Below, piece after piece: positions 56,329-64,000 of a stretch of 64,000 bases of DNA; positions within the stretch are counted from its first letter, which is position 1; every line of letters begins with the position of its first letter. Made by a program: the position numbers and the translations under genes. Under the pieces are notes generated by a model. The model had not been told where the DNA came from. It did no database searches and saw nothing but the letters and a program-made list of their open reading frames with translations. This DNA comes from Eublepharis macularius (taxonomy: Eukaryota > Chordata > Lepidosauria > Squamata > Eublepharidae): positions 6,533,001 to 6,597,000 of the forward strand of contig NC_072795.1 of assembly GCF_028583425.1 (NCBI RefSeq), written 5' to 3'.

Positions 56329-56354
56329 TTTGGATATTTTGCTAGTTCTTCCAA
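53889..56354 (-). CDS. PLE reverse transcriptase / GIY-YIG endonuclease, 5'-truncated
   Basis: An 821-codon frame with TGA at 53889-53891. It opens with a TTG, not ATG; an in-frame TAG lies five codons upstream, and the first nine codons lie in the flanking duplication, so the element's own coding starts near TRRLETLRN. The first ATG is codon 95. Reverse transcriptase motifs: LPADKGNATVIM (236-247), YGLPKIHK (308-315), motif A SFDV (376-379), motif B DGVAMGSPLSP (427-437), motif C FVDD (465-468). A GIY-YIG nuclease follows: GVY (659-661), CSC (665-667), VYIG (670-673), R682, E733. Known role: nicking the target and priming reverse transcription of the element's RNA. All catalytic motifs look intact, but expression would need an outside promoter and start. 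Confidence 0.85.
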   Translation of the reverse strand: MEELAKYPKTRRLETLRNKKAHLLCSLTFLLRCRDTRTIPSFLTTKRIFKTTQANRIYDRLEQALLRERIHTTRRELAATDKELFCLHINTSHKMRSQDWDKVDNLTYRKMEQVFTNHTSRQKQKFNKLQEKRQTSPMLDNARIVINLTDRQLSPEETSILAKGGNFAVTPTRIPVEDIIANVEAAIRHLPEEEAEEIRGETARILRKAKLPTSNITRKERNAIKTLNADPDIIILPADKGNATVIMKTEEYKKKIKELLDPSTYKKLKRDPTCKITRLTNALIKNSSLHPDTHSKLCKTEAQPPRLYGLPKIHKDSVPLRPIVSAIGSPTYELARHLADLLQDHIGKTSSYIKDSADFINKISSLKLNPRDILVSFDVVSLFTKVPVKDTIALINQIFPEDVTALFHHCLTTSYFQWDNEFYEQMDGVAMGSPLSPVIANFYMEHFEKTALESAPHKPSVWFRFVDDTFIIWSHGEEELMEFLNHLNNIHLNIQFTMEKESEGKLSFLDTLVIRKANFQLGHKVYRKPTHTDRYLHKNSNHHPRQKRGIMKTLVDRARRICEPRFLNEEINHLNHALQANGYSRNEIRRAIKPRMNQTTKEKQSPTGKVFLPYIKGITDQMGKLMKKHNLQAVFRPTRKIQQMLRSAKDSRDPLTSAGVYRIPCSCGQVYIGTTKRSIQTRIKEHERHCRLGQPEKSAVAEHSLTQTGHSILFQDTKILDNTSNYFVRLHREAIEIHKHKQNFNRKEETLRMNRAWAPVLKNTRPTKHSTPDNSPAEKISTSSTNPYAKEPPQDTVKPPAISIPHPGKLLQNDSAQPHPS

Positions 56355-56609
56355 TCTTTGGATATTTTGCTAGTTCTTTGAGTGGGCTTGAAATTCATAT
56401 AGCCCACCACTGCTATGTTACGGAGAAATTTTTGCTTAGGCATTAGAGAACTTGATTAGATACTAAAAAAGTGGCATATGAGTAAATGCATACAAATTAA
56501 AACGTTACTGGGTTTATACCTTTAAATGTGCCATTGTATGATGTATATGATATATCTTTTTGACTTGTGACGTAGTTAGTTTTCATAGTTGGTTGTTTTG
56601 GTTTAACCC
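56342..56609. other. AT-rich spacer
   Basis: Starts with a 28-bp tandem duplication (56329-56384) that includes the PLE target sequence; otherwise unrecognised. Confidence 0.45.
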
Positions 56610-56816
56610 CCAAGTAGGGCCTGGAGATCCCCCAGAATTACAACTGATCTCCAGATGAGAGAGATTACCACCCCAGAGAAAATGGATGCTTTGGAGGGTG
56701 AACTCTATGGCATTATACCCTGCTGAGCTCTCGTCTCTCCCCAAATGCCACCCTCCCTAGGCTCCACCACCAAATCTCCAGGAATTTCCCAATCCAGAGT
56801 TGGCAACCGTAGAGGA
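56610..56816 (-). mobile_element. hAT MITE, 'TAGGGTTGCCA' family
   Basis: Interior 'ggagatcccccagaattac' and right end GAGTTGGCAACCGTAG; the left end is eroded (AAGTAGGGCCTGG). Confidence 0.6.
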
Positions 56817-56927
56817 GCCCCTTGCTGGCAGAAGATCTAAGGCCATATAGGGTGCGGTGCGATTTTTAAGGGTGCACCACTGCAGAGGGATCGCAAATCA
56901 TTTGAGGCATGGCTGTTCCAGGGACTG

Positions 56928-57600
56928 GAATCTCAGTGACAGGACTCTAATCTGGAGAATGGGGTTTGATTCCCCATTCCTCCACTTGCAGCCAGCTGGG
57001 TGACCTTGGGCCAGTCATTTAAGAGCGGCAGGACTCTGGAGAGCCAGGTTTGATTCCCCACTCCTCCACTTGCAGCCAGCTGGGTGACCTTGAGCCAGTC
57101 ATTTAAGAGCAGCAGGACTCTAATCTGGAGAGCCAGGTTTGATTCCCCACTCCTCCACTTGCAGCCAGCTGGGTGACCTTGAGCCAGTCATTTAAGAGCA
57201 GCAGGACTCTAATCTGGAGAGCCAGGTTTGATTCCCCACTCCTCCACTTGCAGCCAGCTGGGTGACCTTGGGCCAGTCACTTAAGAGTGGCAGGACTCTA
57301 ATCTGGAGAGCCAGGTTTGATTCCCCACTCCTCCACTTGCAGCCAGCTGGGTGACCTTGAGCCAGTCATTTAAGAGCAGCAGGACTCTAATCTGGAGAGC
57401 CAGGTTTGATTCTCCACTCCTCCGCTTGCAGCCAGCTGGGTGACCTTGGGCCAGTCACAGCTCTCTCAATCCCACCCACCTCACAAGGTGATTGTTGGGG
57501 GGGGGTAAAACAACACACTTTGTAAACCACTTTGAGTGGACATTGAGTTGTCCTGAAGGCGCAATATAAATCAAATATTATTATTATTATTATTATTATC
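56928..57600 (+). repeat. Family G SINE with internal tandem array
   Basis: A SINE whose 89-bp central segment is repeated six times (56940-57468), followed by one normal 3' half ending 'gcgcaatataaatcaaat' and a (TTA)n tail at 57578-57598. Confidence 0.8.
56940..57468 (+). repeat. 89-bp tandem repeat, six units
   Basis: Units begin CAGGACTCT at 56940, 57029, 57113, 57202, 57291 and 57380. Unit 2 is 84 bp, lacking 'aatct'. Later units differ by only one to a few bases, so the expansion is recent. Confidence 0.85.
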
Positions 57601-58546
57601 CTGGTCTTAAGACACCACATTTGCACCGCTGCTATGCTTCGATCACACACATCCAGCAGCAGTCATCTCTGTTTTCTTCACAAGACCCCAACCTCTCTTC
57701 CCCAATTGACCCCAACAAGATGGTACCTGAAAGCCTGTGCTGGACGCACGTCCCTTACATAATCCCACAAGGGCACGGCTACCCAGGCCTTCTCAATGCC
57801 CCCCTCACCTACCTAATGCGAGGCAGCCCATGCTTTTGGGACATAGGGGGGAAAGTGTAGGGAGGGGGCTTTTTTTCTTCCTTTTCTAGAATACTAGGAG
57901 GCACTTAGCAAAATCTGTGGGCAGTAACTTCAGGACGAATAAAAGGAAGAGGTCACTCTCCATGCCACCCACAGCATTATAGAAGGCACTGCCACAAGTC
58001 GTGGTGCCGGACAGTGGCAGAGACAACTTCCAAAGACAGCCAGACAGTCTCAAGGGCAGTTTTGAGATGTAGAAGTTACAATGGTTTAATGGAACCTCCA
58101 TGTTCAGAGGCAGCATGCTGTAACATGCTTGTTCAAAGAAACCGATTGTAACGAGAGGTTTCCAGGTGGCCACAGCACAAACGACTCCACCTGGGACAGA
58201 CTGGCCATTATGGCTACCTGGACTTCTCTCGATGGGCTGATGGCTTCTGCCCCCCCTGGGCCAGGGGAGGCGGCACCTGGGGCATGCATGTGGGAGGCCC
58301 CCATTCCACTTGAGTCTCCCATGTGCGGCTTGGAAAGAAATGGCTGCCTTGGCAGGCAGGCTGTGTCTCTGGCCTTCCTTTGGAGGAGGTTGGTTAGGGT
58401 TAGGCTTAGGCTTAGGCTCTTTTCCAGGGCTACTTTCCCATCTCATTTCCCCCCTGATTCTCCTGGAACACAGAACAGCAACTAGAACCAATCCAAACAC
58501 CCAGGAGTGCAACAGCACCACCCACTGGCGGGGTGGTTATATAATT
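57601..58546. other. Spacer with possible LINE 3' remnant
   Basis: 57905-58090 ('aataaaaggaagaggtcac', 'ggcactgccacaagtcgtgg') resembles a common squamate LINE 3' region. The 211-codon minus-strand frame at 57886-58521 runs across it and is not a gene I recognise. Confidence 0.4.
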
Positions 58547-58554
58547 ATTACAAT

Positions 58555-59001
58555 CAGGGGTCATTTTGTAGAAAAAGAGCAGGAGGAACGCATTAGCATA
58601 GCTCATTAGCATAACTCATTAGCATATGCTATGCCCCTTGCCATCACCAGAAGTGTGTCATTGGCATAACTGATTTGCATATGCCACACCCCCTGACATC
58701 ACCTATCCTGGCTGTTTTGGACCCAATCCTGGCCATTCAGGGCTGAAATTGGGCCCAAAATGGCAAAAAAGGGCAGAAAATGGCTGAAAAGGGGCCCCAA
58801 ATGGTCAGGATCGGGCCGCTGCTGAGTGGGAGAGTGATCCACCACCCGTAAGAGGCCCGATCTGAGCCGTTTCGGCCCCAATCCAGGCTGAAATGGGCCC
58901 AAAATGGCTGAGAGTCAGGTGGGTGGGGCCACCTGCCATGTGACCTCTTTGGGAACTACCAGAACTGCGTTCCTACGTGTTCCCCCTTGAAATGAGCCCT
59001 G
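58555..59001 (+). mobile_element. hAT MITE, 'CAGGGGTCATTT' family
   Basis: CAGGGGTCATTTTGTAG at the left, CTTGAAATGAGCCCTG at the right, flanked by a perfect 8-bp duplication ATTACAAT (58547-58554, 59002-59009). It is 447 bp, the longest copy in the window. Confidence 0.85.
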
Positions 59002-59009
59002 ATTACAAT

Positions 59010-60559
59010 ACCTCTGATTAAGAGATGTCGGAGTGGGATACAGTGGAAGAGGGCAGTTTGCTCGGTGGCCTACTAATAGGTCTCTTAAGCGAGGTTCTTT
59101 GGGAAATTTCAGTATGATCAGTATGACATCACAGCAGCTCAGCCAATGGCTCCCAAGGTCTGCAGGGACATCAGAGCAGGTCAGCCAGTAGTCCCGAGAG
59201 GTAAACAGAGAGTCAGGCGTGGTTTAGTAGCACTCACAGCCCACAGCTCCTAATCCTCTAGGAAGCCCCGTTAGGAACAAAACTGCAAAGAATCGTTGTG
59301 TGAGGGGAATTCTCCCACAAAGTCCCAGTTGAGGGAGTCCCCAACCAAGACTCTAGCCTCTAAATTAAACCAAGGCAGATAATAATTGGCAATAAAGGTT
59401 TATTGGAGAAAACACTCGAATAAACCGATGCACTTTAACAACTCAGCCAAATTGCATACCTAACAAGGTATTTACACCGTCTTACACACGGAATCAAAGT
59501 GAAAATTGCAAATAGCTGGGCTAATCGGAGAAAAAATAATCTCACACTCTGTTACAAAGTTGTTGTCACACACAACAAAAGCAGGAGGTTCAAGTCCTTC
59601 CAGATTAGAGTTAAACCCTCTGGGCCTAATTGAATTCACAGCCTACATCAGAGGCCACAGCAGCAACGCAATAACACAACAAGCCATCTGGGTCCAAATT
59701 CTATTAGCTGAACGAATGCGCCGCCCTGCTTTCCAGTGTCACTTCCCGTCCTCGGTTTCTAACACGCCAGAGGAGACCCGAGCTGTGCACTCAGTCCAGT
59801 TCCGTTCCTGGCAGGGGACGGGCAGAGCCCCCTGGGAAGTTCAAAAAGAGGGCACAATGGAGACAGTTGTCCTTTTCAATCCCCCCATCTGTTCTTCTGG
59901 CAGCTCACCCAGTGACCCAGGCCCACAAAACAGCTGCTCGAGCCTGGATCTCCAGGGGGTTGCTTAGACAGAAGCGTCATAGCAACAACTCGGAAAGAAT
60001 GCAACCCTCCACGGAAGCCAGCCGATTGGGAGGCAGTTTCTATAGGAACCACCTTCAGAGCATGGGAGGGTTGCGGGGTCTCCATGGAGGAGGACGTCAT
60101 CCCACAGCGGCAAGGAGGATCATCACGATTTCCGAGCGCAATGGTGAGAAGCACGGCTGGTGCAGCTGATCTCAAAGGGGCCTTTGCTTTGATATTTGAG
60201 GGGAGGATTTGCAGTCAGGAAAGGACGCATACAAACCAAACCATCGTCTTCATGATCTGCACAAGGTTGCATTTAGTACCATTTGGTACCACGCTACAAA
60301 CAAAAAATTCTTGGCAAGTTCAAAGTCCCCCACCCATCCGGAAGCTGCTTGCTATGTCTCTGTGTGAGTCACTGCCACCCTACCGGGAGAAATTCTGCTG
60401 TCTCGCACGCATCAGATTGAACTGGATCTGTCACTCAAATGGAGAGATGGAGCAGAACGGTTTGTCTTCCACTAGAGATTCCTTGTTTAATCTCTATGCA
60501 TGACTCACCCGCCGCTCTGGGTTTGCCTCCTTCCCATGAGGAAGTTTGTTAAAGTAACT
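59010..60559. other. Spacer with possible LTR-like segment
   Basis: On the minus strand 59380-59410 reads ctccaataaacctttattgc, the style of an LTR polyadenylation region. I could not find matching LTR ends or coding domains. Confidence 0.3.
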
Positions 60560-60790
60560 CAAACACACACATGAAATTGCTATATACTGAATCAAACCCT
60601 TGGTCCATCAAGGCCAGTATTGTCTACTCTGACCGGCAGCTGCTCTCCAGGGTCTCAGGTGGAGGTCATTCACATCGCCTGCTACCTGGTCCTTTTAACG
60701 GGAGATGCCGGGAATTGAACCTTTGGCCTTCTGTATACAAAGCAGATGTCCTACCACTGAGCCATGGCACTTCCCACTTGTACGGGAAAT
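60560..60790 (-). repeat. tRNA-derived SINE, family H, inverted
   Basis: 'ccaccttggtc'-type middle (cttggtccatcaaggccag), 'ggtccttttaacgggagatg' and inverted head 'ctaccactgagccatggc'. It is a nearly complete copy. Confidence 0.75.
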
Positions 60791-61465
60791 CAGGGAATGT
60801 GTTCGTCTGAGGCTTTGAATTACAAGGGTTCACAACATGTGAATGAAATGGGGGTGGTGGTGAGCAAGAGCCACTGAGATTTCAGAGACATCAGCAATTA
60901 CATTTTCTCTCCTGGTAGATGCTCACCCCTTCATATGGGAGACACGGGCTTACATGCGACTTAGATGCCTTTGCAGTGTGTCAGAACGGTGAGAGGTGAG
61001 CAGATCCTAGTTTTAAGGCTATGGTTATTTATTTTATTATTATTATTTAAGTTTATAACCCACCCTTCCCACAAGCAGGCTCAGAGCGGGTAACATCCAT
61101 TAATAAAAACACATGAAAACATAAATATCTGTATAAGAGGCAGCAACTCTACAGGCGGCCCATAAGCCAAACCCAAAACTAAATACATCCCATGGGATGG
61201 GAGATGGAACACATTAGGTGAGTTGGCAGACAGTCAGTGGGAAGGGAATACATCCCCCCTCAATACGAGACCAGCAAAGAGAGCTCGACCACGCCCCAAC
61301 CTCAACCATATGCCAGCAGCATGGCATTTGCCCAACATCGCATCAACTTACACTACTTGCATTTTTTTTTAAAGCTCTTTAGAGGTTCTTGGCAAGGACT
61401 CAACGCAAGGGCAGGGACAAGAAAGTTCACCCATTATGGCCCTTAATTTCTGAAGCCTCTGAACA
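60791..61465. other. Spacer with LINE 3' end
   Basis: 61025-61240 starts with an A/T-rich run and 'aacccacccttcccacaagc', an inverted LINE or SINE 3' end. No gene. Confidence 0.4.
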
Positions 61466-61695
61466 GAGCCAGTTTGGTATAGTGGTTAAGAGTGGCAGGA
61501 CTCAAATCTGGAGAGCCAGGTTTGATTCCCCACTCCTCTGCTTGAAGCCAGCTGGGTGACCTTGGGCTAGTCACAGCTCTCTGGAGCTCTCTCAGCCCCA
61601 CCCACCTCACAAGGTGATTGCATGAGGATAATAATAACACACTTGAAAGTTGTCCTGAAGGGCAGTATAGAAATAGAATGTTGTTGTTGTTGTAG
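61466..61695 (+). repeat. tRNA-derived SINE, family G
   Basis: gagccagtttggtatagtgg head through 'gggcagtatagaaatagaat' and a (GTT)n tail. Full-length. Confidence 0.75.
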
Positions 61696-62114
61696 TTCTG
61701 AAGAAGCATCGGGAAATGGCCTGCTCGTCCATCCCAGCAATAAAGCAAGGACTTTTCGTACATGTGAACCTGACCAACAATTTAATCAGGATTGAGAATC
61801 TTGCTGGAACCTCTTTCTTCTTTCTGGAAAGAGCCCAGCGAGGAGGATACTCAGCCAGTAGTCAGAAGCAGAAAGTGCGAGGCTCTTAACGGACGGAAGA
61901 TGAACCCACGCCAGATTTTCATGCATGCAGCTCTTGGTGCATTTTGTCACTCCAATATTCATGTGGCAAAGCAGTTTATGCACTTCTGTTCCCAGTGCAG
62001 GTGTTAAACTGATCCCTCCCACCAAAATTAGTCATGCAAAACAGACCAAGAATGGCACGGAAAGAGGATCCTCCCGGGCAAAATCCCAGGTGCAAAGAGT
62101 CACTTCCGAAGCGG
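61696..62114. other. Intergenic spacer
   Basis: Nothing recognised. Confidence 0.4.
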
Positions 62115-62871
62115 ACGCAACACCGGGAAAGGCCCACTGGATCAGACCAGTGGACCAACTAAGCTAGCAATCAACTGCTTGCCCTGGTGGACCAAGGGAC
62201 AGGACACAAGAGGCCCCTGACATCGTCTTCTAGCACTGGGTTGCAGAGGTTGACTGCCTCTGCATATGGAGGCTCCCTTTACGCACCATGGCTTAGTCGC
62301 CATTGAGGGACCTGTTCTACATTTATCTAATATCCTTCCAAAGCCGTCTATGCTTGTGGCCGTCACCATCTCCACTGGGGTCATTTTTATATTTTAATCA
62401 CTTGTCATTGCCTTTTGTCCTTTCTGAATCTATTGCTCATAAACTATTAGGTGTTCCCGAGTTCTAGCATTTGGGGAGTGGGAGAAAGTTCCCTTATCCA
62501 CTTTCTCCGTTGTGTATAATTTTATAAGCCTCTTGTGTGTGTTTTCTTTTTTCTAAACTGGAAATCTGACTCTTTGGTCTTTTCCACCTGGGAAAGGTTC
62601 TCCAACCCCTAACCATTTCGGTTGCCGTCTTCTGTGCTATTCCCAACTCTGCAATATCCTTTTTGAAATATAGTGACCAGAACTGTACAGTATTCCAAGC
62701 TCTTTTATTTTCCGTCTCTCTGAAAATAACCCCAATCTAAAATTTGCTTTTCCTCCTCCTCACTGCTAAATTGACATTTCCACCGAATTATCCATGATGG
62801 CTCCAAGGGCTCTTTCAGTCTCTGCAAGCCCATTAGCACATATTTAAAGTTATGTACATCACCTTAAACTT

Positions 62872-63086
62872 GTGTGCGTGTGTGGTGCCCTCAAGTCGTA
62901 GCTGACTTATGGCAACCCCTGGTGGGGTTTTCATGGCAAAAGACTAATAGAGGTGGTTTGCCATTGCCTGCCTCTGCAACTCTGGTCTTCACTGAAAGTC
63001 TCCCATCCAACTACTAAGCAAGGCCGACCCTGCTTAGCTTCTGAGATCTGGCAAGATCAGGCTCACCAGGGCTATCCCAATCAGGG
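62872..63086 (-). repeat. 5S rRNA-derived SINE inside CR1
   Basis: Flanked by a perfect 13-bp duplication TCACCTTAAACTT (62859-62871, 63087-63099). Minus strand carries the 5S-like head (ctcagaagctaagcagggtc) and the body 'gaaaaccccaccaggggttg'. Confidence 0.8.
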
Positions 63087-63179
63087 TCACCTTAAACTTA
63101 CCTATGTTGAATTTCATTTGCCATGTTGTTGCCCACTCACCCAATTTGTAGAGATCATCTTGGAGCTCTTTACAGACAG

Positions 63180-63238
<59 letters not shown>

Positions 63239-63241
63239 AAT

Positions 63242-63280
<39 letters not shown>

Positions 63281-63288
63281 AACAATAG
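63180..63288. repeat. (TTA)n and (CAA)n microsatellite
   Basis: About 18 TTA units run directly into about 17 CAA-type units, the tail end of the inverted SINE that follows. Confidence 0.85.
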
Positions 63289-63523
63289 ATTTATATACCG
63301 CCCTTCAGGACAACTTAATGCCCACTCAGAGTGGTTTACAAAGTATGTTATTATTATCCCCACAACAAACACCCTGTGAGGTGGGTGGGGCTGAGAGAGC
63401 TCTGAGAGAGCTGTGACTGACCCAAGGTCACCCAGCTGGCTTCAAGTGGAGGAGTGGGGAATCAAACCCGGCTCTCCAGATTAGAGTCCCACGCTCTTAA
63501 CCACTATACCAAACTGGCTTTTG
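63289..63523 (-). repeat. tRNA-derived SINE, family G, inverted
   Basis: 'gatttatataccgcccttc', 'aatgcccactcagagtggtt', 'cacccagctggcttcaagtgg', 'ctccagattagagtccc' and 'ccactataccaaactggc'. Full-length copy with the microsatellite as its tail. Confidence 0.75.
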
Positions 63524-63547
63524 GTTTTCACCATCCTAAATAACTTT

Positions 63548-63639
63548 CATAGATGCAGAGGAGTTAGCCGTGTTAGTCTGTGGTAGCAAAATCAAAAAGA
63601 GTCCAGTAGCACCTTTAAGACTAACTCTTTTTGAGTTTG
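63548..63639. mobile_element. PLE family A tail, short foldback, inside CR1
   Basis: Flanked by CTAAATAACTTT (63536-63547) and CTAAATAGCTTT (63640-63651). The minus tail stops at 'taagactaact' and is joined to the mirror of 'agcaaaatcaaaaag', so the whole ribozyme region has been lost. Confidence 0.65.
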
Positions 63640-64000
63640 CTAAATAGCTTTGTGTCACCTGCAAACTTGGCTGCTACACTGCTCTTCCTCAATTCCAGAT
63701 CATTACTGCACAAATTGTATAGCACCAGCCCCACTACCAATCCTTGTGGGACCCCGCTCCTTACATCCCCTCCATTGAGAGAACGGTCCTTTTATTCCTT
63801 CTCTTTACTTCCCATCATTTAACCGATTTTTAATCCATGAGACGACCTCGTCTTTTTATCCGATGAGTGCTAAGCTTAGTCTTCAGAGAGGTACTTTGTC
63901 AAAAGCCTTTTGGAAGCCCAAGTATATATATTATATATCTACTGGATCACCCTTATCCACATGCTTGTTAACCTGCTCAAAGAACTCCAAAAGGTTAGTG

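Larger units (their letters stand above)
62115..64000 (-). mobile_element. CR1 LINE, inverted, running off the window
   Basis: Minus-strand reading from the right edge gives TNLLEFFEQVNKHVDKGDPV, then FQKAFDKVP, SGVPQG-type, KFAGDT (motif C region, FADD mutated to FAGD), then LGEWATTWQMKFNIGKFKV. The 3' region follows down to 62115. Interrupted by a 5S SINE, a microsatellite with a family G SINE, and a PLE tail. Confidence 0.75.

Noticed and set aside
56940..57468. Tandem genes or satellite repeat
   Set aside because: The units are the middle of a tRNA-SINE and carry no open frame; listed instead as an expansion within a SINE.
57886..58521. 211-codon minus-strand frame
   Set aside because: Its N-terminal part is low-complexity and its C-terminal part is antisense to a repeat-like segment; no domain is recognisable.
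63180..63288. CRISPR-like or satellite array
   Set aside because: It is a simple trinucleotide microsatellite at a SINE tail in a vertebrate genome.

Overview
This window is vertebrate nuclear DNA, almost certainly from a squamate reptile (a lizard; I cannot name the species). One multi-exon gene is visible. The rest is dense with retroelements typical of squamates: Sauria-type and 5S-rRNA-derived SINEs, L2-like and CR1 LINEs, a BovB-like fragment, several hAT MITE families, and an unusually large number of Penelope-like element (PLE) insertions.

The gene is PTMA (prothymosin alpha) on the + strand. Its CpG-rich promoter has a TATA box at 10521 and two CCAAT boxes just upstream. Five coding exons (10708-10752, 15563-15634, 16561-16657, 19741-19814, 22529-22576) join in frame with GT/AG introns to give 111 residues, the length of the human protein. 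The 3' UTR runs to an AATAAA at 23407. Two further CpG-rich, promoter-like blocks flank exon 1: one at 8560-9130 and one inside intron 1 at 12720-12960.

The regions 1-8500 and 23440-64000 hold no other recognisable host gene, only mobile DNA and anonymous spacer. The main coding insert is a young, 5'-truncated PLE at 53730-56328 (minus strand) with a 13-bp target-site duplication. It keeps one open frame for reverse transcriptase plus a GIY-YIG endonuclease. At least four PLE families (called A-D here) are present. Most copies are short tails, and many inserted as inverted foldback pairs inside a single target-site duplication.

The most interesting signal is that the PLE tails carry hammerhead-ribozyme cores: CUGANGA, helix II, GAAA. 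Across families the helix I strands change together (GCAU/AUGC, GUAU with AUGC or AUAC, CCU/AGG), and helix III is reduced to a self-complementary tetranucleotide (AGCU or ACGU), as expected of ribozymes that act as dimers. The best preserved copies are at 31682-31721, 52960-52999 and 53780-53820.
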